Assembly (NCBI GenBank): GCA_002436405.1
Contig: DJLZ01000001.1
Span: forward strand, 372,713-436,712
Length of the DNA stretch: 64,000 nucleotides
DNA from: Proteobacteria bacterium UBA6503
GTDB taxonomy: Bacteria; Pseudomonadota; Alphaproteobacteria; UBA1280; UBA6503
Direction of reading: 5' to 3'
How positions within the stretch are numbered: the first letter of the stretch is position 1; every line of letters begins with the position of its first letter. The position numbers and the translations under genes were made by a program. Shown one piece after another: positions 50,936 to 60,060 of this stretch. Under the pieces are notes generated by a model. The model worked only from the letters and a program-made list of their open reading frames with translations, was not told the origin of the DNA and made no database searches.

Positions 50936-51976
50936 TTACAAAGCAATCTTCAATTCGCCACCATCCACGTTAATGCCCTTTTCAAGAGCTGGCGTCCACT
51001 CGCCCTCAGCAAGCTGGTGCACGTATGGCAAAATAGCCTGTGACAATGCTTGTGATGATGTAAGCGGCACAGAACCCGGTAGGTTTGTAATCGCTGAGTG
51101 AATCACGCCGTGCTGTGTGTAAACAGGCATGTCGTGGGTGCAAGGGCGTGAGGTTGCAATGCAACCGCCTTGGTCGATTGAAATATCAACCGCAACGCTA
51201 CCTTGTGGCATAAGTTTAATTTGTTCTTCGGTGACCACGTGTGGGGCACGCTTACCAATCACGTATACCGCACCAACAAGTAGGCTGGTTTCTGGCATAA
51301 GTTCGGTAATGCGCTCAGGTGTTGAAATTTCGCAGTTCATACCTGGGTAACGTGATGACATCATGTCCAAGCGCTCTTGGTTGATATCAAGCAGGGTTAC
51401 TTTAGCGCCCATATGGTAGGCAAGGTGTGCAGCTTCTTGGCCGGCAACGCCCGCACCAATTACCACAACGTGGCCTTGCTGTAGGCCGTCAATACCGCCC
51501 ATAAGCTCACCGCGGCCACCGCGTGGCGCGTGTAGGTACCATGTGCCGATTTGCACAGATAGGCGACCCGCTACGGCACTCATTGGGGCGAGTAGTGGTG
51601 TTTTGCCGCCTTCTTCAACAGTTTCAAATGCTACGGCTTTTAGGCCAATCTCTTGCAGGCCTTTGGTCAAAGCAGGCTCAGCAGCTAGGTGCAAGTAGCA
51701 AAATAGAAGGTGGTCTTTTTGCAGGCGTGAAAGTTCTTCTTGCTGAGGTTCTTTAACCTTCACAATCATTTCAGCTGCTTTAAAAAGGTGATCGGCTGTT
51801 GGCTCAATTTTTACGCCAACGGCTGTGTAATCTTCGTCTGGGAACCCAGCACCAACACCAGCATCTTTTTGCAAAAATACTTCATGGCCTTTTTCAACCA
51901 GGGTGGCACACGCTTCAGGTGTGAGGGCAACACGCTTCTCAGAGCTTTTAACTTCGGTGGGAATCCCAATACGCAT
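50936..51976 (-). CDS. ald: Alanine dehydrogenase
   Basis: A 346-residue NAD-dependent alanine dehydrogenase, interconverting L-alanine and pyruvate with ammonia. Starts MRIGIPTEVKSSEKRVALTP, with KDHLLFCYLHLAAEPAL (catalytic region) and the NAD-binding GHVVVIGAGVAGQEAAHLA. About 25 residues shorter than typical enzymes at the C-terminus (ends GGELKIAL). Stands alone. Confidence 0.93.
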   Translation of the reverse strand: MRIGIPTEVKSSEKRVALTPEACATLVEKGHEVFLQKDAGVGAGFPDEDYTAVGVKIEPTADHLFKAAEMIVKVKEPQQEELSRLQKDHLLFCYLHLAAEPALTKGLQEIGLKAVAFETVEEGGKTPLLAPMSAVAGRLSVQIGTWYLHAPRGGRGELMGGIDGLQQGHVVVIGAGVAGQEAAHLAYHMGAKVTLLDINQERLDMMSSRYPGMNCEISTPERITELMPETSLLVGAVYVIGKRAPHVVTEEQIKLMPQGSVAVDISIDQGGCIATSRPCTHDMPVYTQHGVIHSAITNLPGSVPLTSSQALSQAILPYVHQLAEGEWTPALEKGINVDGGELKIAL

Positions 51977-52138
51977 AATCGTTAATCCTTTTTTACTAAA
52001 TTCTTTAATGCCGAAAGGAGGTTAAGGCATCATTACTGTGCCAATACTATAATTCGAAAATACGGGGAAAAATAGGAAAATCGTGCGAAGTAAACGTTCA
52101 CTAACTTTTGGCTAATTCACGCCAGAATCAAGCTAAAA

Positions 52139-52849
52139 TCAGCTGTTTTTAAGGGCTTTTCTGTGTTCGACTACAGCCTTAACAAAGGCTTTAAACAAAT
52201 TACGCTGAATCTTTTTAAAGAACAAAAACTCAGGGTGCCACTGCACACCAATTTTAAAGGCGTTATCGGCCCCTTCGGTGGTGCCGCCTTCAATACCTTG
52301 AATCATGCCGTGTTTATCAAAAACAGTTGCTTTAAGCCCCTCGCCCACACGGTCAATTGATTGATGATGCAGCGCATTAACCTTAAGGATTTCACGGCCA
52401 AGCAACCGAGCGAGGCGACTATCCTTTTGGGCAGTCACATCCTTACGGGGCAAGATAGTGCGCAGCTTAGGCGCGTTCACATACACTTGGTAAATATCTT
52501 GGTGCAGCGTGCCACCACATACAATATTCAACATTTGTGCCCCACGGCACACGCCCATCACTGGTATACCTTTGCTTAAAGCTTCTGTTGCGAGGGTTTG
52601 TTCGATGGTGTCACGCTCTTCATCCACACGCACCGCAGGCTGAATACCATGATCATAAAGGGCGGTGCTAATATCATCGCCGCCACCAATCAGTAGGCCA
52701 TCAAGGCCTTTCAGTGTGGGTTTGTTTTGAGGGCGCAGGCGCACAGCCTTGCCACCAGCAATAAAAATACTCAAGCGGTTGCATTGCCACATCCACCAGC
52801 CGCCTTTACGGGCAACAGTTACGCCAATTTTAGGTCGGGTCGTTGTCAT
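52139..52849 (-). CDS. Class I glutamine amidotransferase / gamma-Glu-GABA hydrolase-like
   Basis: A 236-residue peptidase C26 family enzyme. The nucleophile Cys is in IPVMGVCRGAQMLNIVCGG, the His in VQWHPEFLFFKK. The family hydrolyses gamma-glutamyl amides. Starts at ATG 52849, overlapping the amidoligase stop by ATGA. Pairing of such hydrolases with amidoligases is known; together they may make and break gamma-glutamyl bonds in a modified peptide or polyamine. Substrate unknown. Confidence 0.85.
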   Translation of the reverse strand: MTTTRPKIGVTVARKGGWWMWQCNRLSIFIAGGKAVRLRPQNKPTLKGLDGLLIGGGDDISTALYDHGIQPAVRVDEERDTIEQTLATEALSKGIPVMGVCRGAQMLNIVCGGTLHQDIYQVYVNAPKLRTILPRKDVTAQKDSRLARLLGREILKVNALHHQSIDRVGEGLKATVFDKHGMIQGIEGGTTEGADNAFKIGVQWHPEFLFFKKIQRNLFKAFVKAVVEHRKALKNS

Positions 52850-53811
52850 GATAGCTTCTCGTTTAGCCAATCCATCGCTTTGCGGTAGGCGCTACGGTTT
52901 AGGTTATCAAGGTGCACTTGGCAGCGGGTTTTAAGCTCAGTGGGGTTATTGGCAAGTTCTTCAACTTGTACCCATCGGTTCCATTCATCCGCCACCCGCC
53001 ATGTGGTATCCCCCAGTGGGCAATCAGGTAATCGGTAGTGGAAGGTCGGGCGGGCTTTAATACGCTCGTCGTCAAGGTTTTGGATTTTCTCAGGCATGAT
53101 GTGTTTAAACAAAGGCAGCATATCAACCGCACGGTTACGGGTTGGGTTGGCCTTTAGGTAGTCATCAATAAATTCTTCCATAGTCGGGGCATAATCAGCC
53201 GAAAGCACCTTAGCTTGATAACGCTTGGGGAATGGGTCGGCAAAACTGGTGAGCTTGCGGGTAAGGTCATGGTTGCTTTTTTTGCGGAGCCAAGGCTCCA
53301 TCACGATAAACGCTTGGAAGGTTGGCAAAATAGCCTCAACCGTTGGGGCTGTTACTTCAGGGTTCAACTGGCAACCAAAGGCATAGTATGGGGCGGCATT
53401 GGTGCCTTTTGCGCCTTGCTCACGCAGGGCCGTAACAATAGCGTCGTAGCAGGTAAGGTCGGGCCAATCAATGGGTGGGCCTACAATTTCCATGGGCACA
53501 AACTCGCGCGACATATCGCCCACAAGTTCGGCCAAGTCTTCAGCAATATCGAGTTTTTTAGCAAACTCGTTATAAGCCATATTGTTTTGGTGGGCATAGA
53601 TGGTATCAAGCTCAATAACAAATTCGCCGTATTTAGGTGTATTTACAACACAGCGGTGCTTGCTTTCGGTTTCAACCTTGCCGCCAAGAACATTGGCCAC
53701 AAGCTCAGCAGCAGTGGCTGCTGAAAGGCCAATAAACTCAAGCTCAACGCCGACACGGCGCAGGCGGTCTTCAGTTGTGACTTGATGCGGAGGTTGTGCA
53801 AGTTTTTCCAT
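52846..53811 (-). CDS. Amidoligase-family enzyme
   Basis: A 321-residue protein of the amidoligase family (ATP-dependent, COOH-NH2 ligase superfamily). The N-terminal motif RRVGVELEFIGLS is characteristic. Further polar blocks (GEFVIELDTIY, GCQLNPEV) fit the active-site region. It overlaps the amidotransferase gene by 4 nt, a pair also described for other bacteria. Likely ligates glutamate or another amino acid to an unidentified acceptor. Confidence 0.82.
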   Translation of the reverse strand: MEKLAQPPHQVTTEDRLRRVGVELEFIGLSAATAAELVANVLGGKVETESKHRCVVNTPKYGEFVIELDTIYAHQNNMAYNEFAKKLDIAEDLAELVGDMSREFVPMEIVGPPIDWPDLTCYDAIVTALREQGAKGTNAAPYYAFGCQLNPEVTAPTVEAILPTFQAFIVMEPWLRKKSNHDLTRKLTSFADPFPKRYQAKVLSADYAPTMEEFIDDYLKANPTRNRAVDMLPLFKHIMPEKIQNLDDERIKARPTFHYRLPDCPLGDTTWRVADEWNRWVQVEELANNPTELKTRCQVHLDNLNRSAYRKAMDWLNEKLS

Positions 53812-54041
53812 AGTTATATCGTATCATAAAAATACAAAAATCGAGCGAATTGATAGGATTTGATTCGTCCGATTTTTATTGAAAAGCTTGCTGAGCTTAT
53901 TCATTATTATGGTCTTAGCAAAATACGTAACCTGATGGTGTTACTATTTAGGCTAAGACAACGAAAGCCATAGCAATAAGAACATATAAAACCTATGGCA
54001 TAAATATGAGTGATTTAAGACATCACATAAAGGAGACTACA

Positions 54042-54752
54042 ATGCTATTTCAAAACAACGCAACAGGTGCACTAGCTCAAGACGCTGGCCTAGCAGCCCA
54101 CATGCGCATGATTTTTAACTACATGGCAGGTGGCGTAGCGCTATCAGGTCTTGTGGCTTGGCTAACCCTTAAAAGCCCAGAAGCTTTGCAGTTTGCAGTA
54201 AATGCAAACCTTATCTTGTTCTTGGTATGGTTCGGCGTAGGTATGCTGTTCCACAAGATTGCTTTTAACACCCAGCCAACAACCGCTTTGGCTATGTTTG
54301 CAGGCTACAGTGCCCTTACAGGCTTTATGCTTGCCCCGCTTGCGCTTGTATACGCTCAGGCTGACATTACATTGGCATTCCTAGCGGCTGCAGGTACTTT
54401 TGGTGCCGCTAGCCTATACGGTTACACCACAGGCCGCTCACTTGCGAGCCTTGGCAGCTTCTTGGCTGTTGGTGGTATTGCCTTGATGGTATTTGCCGTT
54501 GTGCTTATTGGTATGAGCATCTTCAGCACTGTACCAGCAGGCCTAAGCCTTGTATTCAGCGTATTGGTTATTCCATTCGTGCTGATTGCTGTGGCGTACA
54601 AGATGAATCAAATTCGTGAGACTTACCACCACTACGGTAACGACGAGTTGATGTCATCACGTATGGCTATTATGAATGCCCTTGGCTTTTACACTGACTT
54701 TGTTGTGCTATTTGTTCACATCCTGAACATCCTAGGTGCAGCCCGTCGCTAA
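54042..54752 (+). CDS. Bax inhibitor-1 family membrane protein (YccA/YbhL type)
   Basis: A 236-residue membrane protein with seven hydrophobic helices and the Bax inhibitor-1 family layout: YAQADITLAFLAAAGTFGAAS and a C-terminal pair ending LYVDFVVLFVHIL-like (FYTDFVVLFVHILNILGAARR). E. coli members are FtsH-interacting. ATG 54042 follows AAGGAG closely; an earlier in-frame ATG at 54006 is rejected. Own terminator at 54773. Confidence 0.88.
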   Translation: MLFQNNATGALAQDAGLAAHMRMIFNYMAGGVALSGLVAWLTLKSPEALQFAVNANLILFLVWFGVGMLFHKIAFNTQPTTALAMFAGYSALTGFMLAPLALVYAQADITLAFLAAAGTFGAASLYGYTTGRSLASLGSFLAVGGIALMVFAVVLIGMSIFSTVPAGLSLVFSVLVIPFVLIAVAYKMNQIRETYHHYGNDELMSSRMAIMNALGFYTDFVVLFVHILNILGAARR

Positions 54753-54770
54753 GTGAAGGCTACAAAAACA

Positions 54771-54800
54771 AGAAAGGGAGCTTTAACAGCTCCCTTTTTT
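54771..54800. terminator. Intrinsic terminator after BI-1 gene
   Basis: AAAGGGAGCT (54773-54782) pairs with AGCTCCCTTT (54788-54797), then T. Also usable by the leftward gene ending at 54829. Confidence 0.88.
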
Positions 54801-54828
54801 ATGTTGGGGATACATAAACACTTAAGGC

Positions 54829-55278
54829 TTAAAACTCACGCTCGTAGCGGAGGCCAATCCCTTTAATGCGGATGGTTTCGTTATCAACTTTGTTTTCAGC
54901 AATCACAAGGCGCACACGGTTAGCATCGTGGCCATTGCCTTCGTAACGCTCGCGCAGTTGTTCCATGTAGCGTTGGTGCACTTCTGGTTGGTCAAGGTCA
55001 CCTACTGTACGCTGCATATCTTGTGAAACTTGGCGTTGTAGATCACGTGGGTCAACAGGGCCGTAGGTTTCTTCCATTTCGGCAAGTTCGGCTGAGACAG
55101 CCTGAGGGTCAAACCCCATTTGGTTCAGCTGATCAATATCATCAGCGGTAAGGTTAAGAACATTTTCAGCTGTAGTTGCAGGTGCTGCAACATCTGAGGC
55201 TTGTGCTTCTTTTGACATACCAAGTGATAGTGATACTGAAGCGATAAGCGCCATACTCATTGGAACGCGTGAACCCAT
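54829..55278 (-). CDS. Exported small protein, unknown function
   Basis: A 149-residue periplasmic protein with signal peptide (1-27, ending AQA). The mature part is helical and acidic with an R-rich C-terminal strand (VRLVIAENKVDNETIRIKGIG). The start is supported by AAGGGGGG upstream. No family recognised. Stands alone. Confidence 0.6.
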   Translation of the reverse strand: MGSRVPMSMALIASVSLSLGMSKEAQASDVAAPATTAENVLNLTADDIDQLNQMGFDPQAVSAELAEMEETYGPVDPRDLQRQVSQDMQRTVGDLDQPEVHQRYMEQLRERYEGNGHDANRVRLVIAENKVDNETIRIKGIGLRYEREF

Positions 55279-55455
55279 GGTTTCCCCCCTTCGGAAAATT
55301 AAACTTATCCACTAGATAGGGCTCTTTTATTTGTTTACAAGCCTTTAGGCCCGTTTTGCACGTATAATTGTATACTTTCTTTACATTTAGGGCGGTTCTG
55401 CTATTGTGTGGTTAGGTTATTCCTATCTTATTTCTCGTTTAAATTATTTTTTCAA

Positions 55456-55479
55456 ACCTCTAAAGCTTTCTAGCTTTAG
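55456..55479 (+). promoter_or_regulatory. Leader hairpin upstream of the 55533 gene
   Basis: CTCTAAAGC pairs perfectly with GCTTTAGAG around a TTTCTA loop, 54 nt before the ATG. It has no T run, so it is a leader element rather than a terminator. Confidence 0.6.
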
Positions 55480-55532
55480 AGCCTATCCCCTCTCTTTATT
55501 TTCTTATTGTTTCTCTTAAGAAGGACAAATTA

Positions 55533-56084
55533 ATGAGTGAAGATACAACCTACCAAAAGCGCTATAAGGCGCTGCTGGAAAAGCTGAAAAAGTCGGACAA
55601 TTGGGCAGAACACCTGCCTGAAGTTATCGAATTTTTCGGCGAAACCCGCCGTTTTGTGGTGGTCGAAAGCCCGTTTGCGGCCGACACTGCTGCCGAAATC
55701 GAAGAAAACCTCACCTATGCGCGTCTGGCCTGCCACGATGCACTGGTCCGCTTCGGTGAAATTCCCTTCGCTTCGCACATCAAATACACCCAGGACGGCA
55801 TCCTCGATGATACCGTGCCTTGGGAGCGTTCGCTCGGCATTGCTGCTGGTCTGGCCGAAGGCCTGCTGGCACAAAAGACCGCCGTTTACGTGGACCGTGG
55901 TTTTTCCACCGGCATGCTGAAAGGCATTGAAGCAGCGCTGAAAGCCGGCCGTAAGGTTGAGCTGCGTACGCTGAAAAACTGGGATGAAAACCCCATCGAA
56001 ACCCTGGCCGCTGCCAAGGTTGAACTGGTAAACGCCATGGGCGCTCTCGCCGATGATGTGGAAATGCTTTACCAGCGCGGTTAA
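55533..56084 (+). CDS. Phage-type DUF4406/DUF7768-like protein
   Basis: A 183-residue protein whose core VVVESPFAADTAAEIEENLTY (in two overlapping parts) followed by SHIKYTQDGILDD, PWERSLGIAAGL and VDRGFSTGMLKGIEAA matches a family common in phages with a nucleoside/sugar-binding Rossmann-like fold. Function unknown. Codons are C/G-ending. The leader contains CTTATTTCTCGTTTAAATT (55427-55445), close to the motif of the 39220 gene, and a perfect 9-bp hairpin (55456-55479). Own terminator. Member of the shared-leader set. Confidence 0.65.
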   Translation: MSEDTTYQKRYKALLEKLKKSDNWAEHLPEVIEFFGETRRFVVVESPFAADTAAEIEENLTYARLACHDALVRFGEIPFASHIKYTQDGILDDTVPWERSLGIAAGLAEGLLAQKTAVYVDRGFSTGMLKGIEAALKAGRKVELRTLKNWDENPIETLAAAKVELVNAMGALADDVEMLYQRG

Positions 56085-56108
56085 GCCCTGCTGATAAACA
56101 CCTAACGA

Positions 56109-56145
56109 ACAAAAAGCCCCTCCAATTCAGGAGGGGCTTTTTTAC
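56109..56145. terminator. Bidirectional intrinsic terminator
   Basis: AAAAAGCCCCTCC (56111-56123) pairs with GGAGGGGCTTTTT (56130-56142). It serves the 55533 gene and, on the other strand, rho. Confidence 0.92.
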
Positions 56146-56158
56146 GTTTAGGCAAACG

Positions 56159-57412
56159 CTAGTGGTTCATACTCTGGAAGAACTCAGCGTTGTTTTTCGT
56201 GCCACGAAGTTTATCAAGCAAGAACTCCATCGCATCAACAGTGCCCATAGGCTGTAGGATACGACGTAGTACCCAAATCTTCGCAAGGTCAGCTGGTTCA
56301 ACCAGTAGGTCTTCCTTACGAGTACCTGACTTAGCAATATCAACGGCAGGGTAAGTACGTTTTTCAACAAGCTTACGGTCAAGCCATAGCTCCATGTTAC
56401 CTGTCCCTTTGAACTCTTCAAAGATAACCTCATCCATACGAGAGCCTGTATCAATCAGCGCTGTACCGATGATGGTTAGTGAGCCACCCTCTTCAATGTT
56501 ACGAGCAGCACCAAAGAATCGTTTCGGGCGTTGTAGGGCGTTGGCATCCACACCACCGGTCAAAACCTTACCAGAACTTGGAACTACCGTGTTGTAGGCA
56601 CGTGCCAAACGGGTAATAGAGTCTAGAAGGATCACAACGTCTTTCTTTTGCTCAACGAGGCGTTTTGCTTTTTCAATAATCATCTCCGCAACCTGAACGT
56701 GGCGGCTTGCTGGCTCATCAAAGGTTGATGATACAACTTCACCTTTTACCGAGCGCTGCATGTCGGTTACCTCTTCAGGGCGTTCGTCAATCAGCAGAAC
56801 AATGGTGTAAACGTCAGGGTGGTTGGCTTCAATCGCGTGGGCAATTGACTGTAGCAATACAGTTTTACCTGTACGTGGCGGCGCCACCACCACAGCACGT
56901 TGGCCTTTACCGATAGGGGCAATAAGGTCAATCGCGCGGCCTGTAAGGTCTTTTGAAGTTGGATCGCTGTTTTCAAGGTTAAAGCGATCATCTGGGTAAA
57001 GCGGTGTAAGGTTATCAAAGCTAATGCGGCGTTTAGCTTTAGCCACATCACCAAAGTTAACCAATGAAACTTTAAGTAGGGCAAAGTAGCGCTCGCCTGG
57101 GTTCGGGGCGCGGATTTGACCTTCAACGGTATCACCTGTTTTAAGACCAAATTTACGAATTTGGCTTGGTGAAACGTAAATATCGTCAGGGCCAGGCAGG
57201 TAGCTTGACTCTACTGAACGCAAGAAACCAAAACCATCTTGCAGCACTTCAAGCACGCCATCGGCAATAACTTCTTTTTCTTTAGGGAGTTTCGACAAAA
57301 TGCCGAACATAATTTCTTGTTTACGGAGGTTGGCAACATCCTCAACCCCTAGTTCTTCAGCCATTTTGGCTAGTTCTTCAGCTTTTTTTTGCTTAAGTTC
57401 TTTTAAGTGCAT
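56159..57412 (-). CDS. rho: Transcription termination factor Rho
   Basis: A 417-residue RNA-dependent helicase. An OB-fold RNA-binding domain (DDIYVSPSQIRKFGLKTGDTV), Walker A VVVAPPRTGKTVLL, Q-loop VSSTFDEPASRHVQVAEM and a terminal DKLRGTKNNAEFF are present. Normal length. It lies at the left end of the origin-flanking hemE-PP2C-hemJ-rho row. Confidence 0.96.
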   Translation of the reverse strand: MHLKELKQKKAEELAKMAEELGVEDVANLRKQEIMFGILSKLPKEKEVIADGVLEVLQDGFGFLRSVESSYLPGPDDIYVSPSQIRKFGLKTGDTVEGQIRAPNPGERYFALLKVSLVNFGDVAKAKRRISFDNLTPLYPDDRFNLENSDPTSKDLTGRAIDLIAPIGKGQRAVVVAPPRTGKTVLLQSIAHAIEANHPDVYTIVLLIDERPEEVTDMQRSVKGEVVSSTFDEPASRHVQVAEMIIEKAKRLVEQKKDVVILLDSITRLARAYNTVVPSSGKVLTGGVDANALQRPKRFFGAARNIEEGGSLTIIGTALIDTGSRMDEVIFEEFKGTGNMELWLDRKLVEKRTYPAVDIAKSGTRKEDLLVEPADLAKIWVLRRILQPMGTVDAMEFLLDKLRGTKNNAEFFQSMNH

Positions 57413-57625
57413 GAAACGCAGATTCCGATTTATTTGATTATCTATTTAGAAAGGGTTGCCCTCTTTTAAGCGGGGGCGAACTTCAAACCTGTAATTTACG
57501 ATTAGGTTGGTTTTCGGGAAAGGCGGACGCCTTATGCTTTAAAGATAAGTACCCCTGCCCGTGGCGTCAAGCTTTTTTGGTATCTTTCGTACGCCGTGGG
57601 CAAGGGGTTGATGAAGGTTTAGGGC

Positions 57626-58057
57626 TTAAAACGGCTTTAGAACCGCCAAGAACACCACAATAATTAGCAGAATTGTTGGCACTTCGTTGTAAAGACGGAA
57701 AAACTTACCTGACTTTACGTTACGTTCTTCCGCAAAGCGTCGGCGGTACACAGCCAGTGACATATGGTAACCACTCAGCATCACAACCAGCGCCATTTTA
57801 GCGTGGAACCACCCACCATGTGCCACTGCAGGGTTTAGCATCACCATGGTAATACCAAAGCCCCAAGTTAGGACCATGGCAGGGTTCATAATAAAGCGCA
57901 GCAGTTTACGCTCCATCGTCACGAGCATTTCGCAGCAGTCTTGGTTTTTCTGGTTTTCAGCGTGGTACACAAATAGGCGTGGCAGGTAAAATAGGCCTGC
58001 AAACCAGCTAATCAGGGCAATAAGGTGAAGGGCTTTAACAGTAAAATATAGGTCCAT
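57626..58057 (-). CDS. hemJ: Protoporphyrinogen oxidase HemJ
   Basis: A 143-residue membrane enzyme with four helices that oxidises protoporphyrinogen IX in haem synthesis, replacing HemG/HemY in many alphaproteobacteria. Conserved His and Arg residues in KALHLIALISWFAGLFYLP and RLFVYH are present. It follows the PP2C-like gene. Confidence 0.9.
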   Translation of the reverse strand: MDLYFTVKALHLIALISWFAGLFYLPRLFVYHAENQKNQDCCEMLVTMERKLLRFIMNPAMVLTWGFGITMVMLNPAVAHGGWFHAKMALVVMLSGYHMSLAVYRRRFAEERNVKSGKFFRLYNEVPTILLIIVVFLAVLKPF

Positions 58058-58087
58058 GAGTGTCGTCTTTATTAAATTAAATTTAAG

Positions 58088-58987
58088 TTAGTTTTTATAA
58101 ATATCTTTAAACTGCAGCAGCATAGCGCTGGCATCGTCTTGGTGTTTAAAGCGCATGTATTTTTCACGCGCAGGGTCGTCATCATAAATATTCTTCAAGC
58201 TCATCCCGTAAGCGCTTACGCCGTGTTCAAGCATTTGTCGGGCGGCCATTTCGGCGCCTTGAAGGTCATCAGCGCCAGGTAAAAACATACCGTCGGTCAT
58301 CAAAACCAGGGCACTTACATCGTCTAGCGAGCGGCGGCCAACAAACATCACATTTTCAAGGCGTGGGTCACCCGTTACAATCGGCCACTCTACGTTAATG
58401 GCATATTTGTATTCGTCGTATTTATCCTGAACTTCTTTCAGTTCCCAAGCTTCGTCATAACTAATGCCTTTTTCTTTCGTCACTTGGCGCAGGTGATCGG
58501 CACGGGCCCCTTCAAGGTGATAAGGCTTCGCTTCAGGTGGGCATTGGAATACATCACCGTGAGTGCCAAACTCAACAATGGCGCAATCGCCTGCATGTGC
58601 ATATGAGTATGTGCCGTCATCGTGCATCTTAATTAGGGCAATGGCAGCCGCAGGGCCAAAGGCAAAACCTTGTTCAATAAGCTCAGGCTGTTCTTGCTGC
58701 ATTTTTTCACCAAAGGCACGGTTAACGCCTGCCAGCAAAAGGGCGGCTTCAGTGTCTTGGTACTGGGGGTCTTGAGCAATATGGGTAAGGCTGCGGTGCA
58801 GGTATTCAGCTAGGTATGCACCTGTTGTAAGGTCGCCAATGTTTTTGCCCTTACGCTGGGTCGCCCCATCAATCACAGCGTAAAGATTATGCGCCACTAC
58901 CAGATGGTCTTCGTTCATGGCCGTAGGCATATTAGGCATTTTGCGCCCGTGTAGGCTTAGGCTTTCAAAACGTTTAAGGGTGTACAT
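58088..58987 (-). CDS. PP2C-like serine/threonine phosphatase domain protein
   Basis: A 299-residue protein with PP2C-type motifs: LYAVIDGATQRKGK, YSYAHAGDCAIVEF, LVLMTDGMFLPG and KHQDDASAMLLQF, giving the Asp residues of the dimetal site. Cytosolic, substrate unknown. Its ATG overlaps the hemE stop (TAATG), so it is co-translated between hemE and hemJ. Confidence 0.75.
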   Translation of the reverse strand: MYTLKRFESLSLHGRKMPNMPTAMNEDHLVVAHNLYAVIDGATQRKGKNIGDLTTGAYLAEYLHRSLTHIAQDPQYQDTEAALLLAGVNRAFGEKMQQEQPELIEQGFAFGPAAAIALIKMHDDGTYSYAHAGDCAIVEFGTHGDVFQCPPEAKPYHLEGARADHLRQVTKEKGISYDEAWELKEVQDKYDEYKYAINVEWPIVTGDPRLENVMFVGRRSLDDVSALVLMTDGMFLPGADDLQGAEMAARQMLEHGVSAYGMSLKNIYDDDPAREKYMRFKHQDDASAMLLQFKDIYKN

Positions 58988-60060
58988 TACGCACTCTTTT
59001 CTTTTTGGGTATCCCAGTTTTGCACAGTTTCAACAAAGGCTGCCACGTTTTCAACAGGGGTTGGCGGCAAAACACCATGGCCCAAGTTCACGATAAAGTT
59101 TGGCAAGTGGCCGGCAATGTTCAGAATACGGGTCACTTCGGCGCGCACAACCTCAGGGGTTGTGAGTAGCACGGCATTGTCCATGTTTCCTTGAATAGCT
59201 TTATGCGGGGCAATGTTTTCAACAGCCCATTGTAGATCAGTTTGTTCATCCAATGCCAAGCAGTCAAAGCCTTCAGTTTTGGCAAGTTTCATCAAAGTTT
59301 CATGACCCACACCACGAGGGAACAGAATCACCGGAACATCAGGATGCTGTGCCTTAACCTTGCGGGTAATGTTCACCATAGGTTCAATCACTAGCAAATC
59401 TTGGAGGTGAGGAGGCACTGAGCCTGCCCAACTGTCAAACACCTTAACAACGTCGGCCCCAGCTTCAATTTGGTGGCAAAGGTAATCGGCTGATTTTTCA
59501 ACCAACACATCAAGCATAGCACGCAGGCCTCGAGGGTCGCTATAGGCATGATGACGAACTTCAGCCCAACTTTTAGAACCTTGGCCATTAAGCATGTAGC
59601 AAGCCACTGTCCAAGGCGCACCACAAAAGCCAATAAGCGTGGTTTCGTCAGGCAAGCCTGCACGCACTTTTTTAAGCGACTCATAAATAGGGCTTAGTTT
59701 TTCATGAATGTCTTTATCTAGTTCTTTAATGGCAGCTGGGTTTTCAAGAGCTTCAAGCTTTGGCCCTTCGCCTTTCACAAACCATAGTTTTTGACCCATC
59801 GCATGGGGGATCACCAAAATATCAGCAAAGATAATTGAGCCATCAAAGTTATAACGGCGGATTGGCTGCAAGGTGACTTCAGCGGCATACTCAGGTGTGT
59901 AACATAGGGTTAAAAAGTCCCCAGCTTCGGCGCGTACCTCACGGTATTCTTTTAAATAGCGGCCCGCTTGGCGCATCATCCAAATAGGAGGGCGGTTAAA
60001 AGGGGCTGTGCCCTTGCCTTGTAAAACTTGTAGAAGTAATCGAGAAGACGATTGTGTCAT
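58987..60060 (-). CDS. hemE: Uroporphyrinogen decarboxylase
   Basis: A 357-residue haem-pathway enzyme converting uroporphyrinogen III to coproporphyrinogen III. Contains RPPIWMMRQAGRYLKEY near the N-terminus, GFCGAPWTVACYM, and NLGHGVLPPTPVENV near the end. It is the first gene on the left side of the presumed origin, the usual place in alphaproteobacteria. Confidence 0.95.
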   Translation of the reverse strand: MTQSSSRLLLQVLQGKGTAPFNRPPIWMMRQAGRYLKEYREVRAEAGDFLTLCYTPEYAAEVTLQPIRRYNFDGSIIFADILVIPHAMGQKLWFVKGEGPKLEALENPAAIKELDKDIHEKLSPIYESLKKVRAGLPDETTLIGFCGAPWTVACYMLNGQGSKSWAEVRHHAYSDPRGLRAMLDVLVEKSADYLCHQIEAGADVVKVFDSWAGSVPPHLQDLLVIEPMVNITRKVKAQHPDVPVILFPRGVGHETLMKLAKTEGFDCLALDEQTDLQWAVENIAPHKAIQGNMDNAVLLTTPEVVRAEVTRILNIAGHLPNFIVNLGHGVLPPTPVENVAAFVETVQNWDTQKEKSA

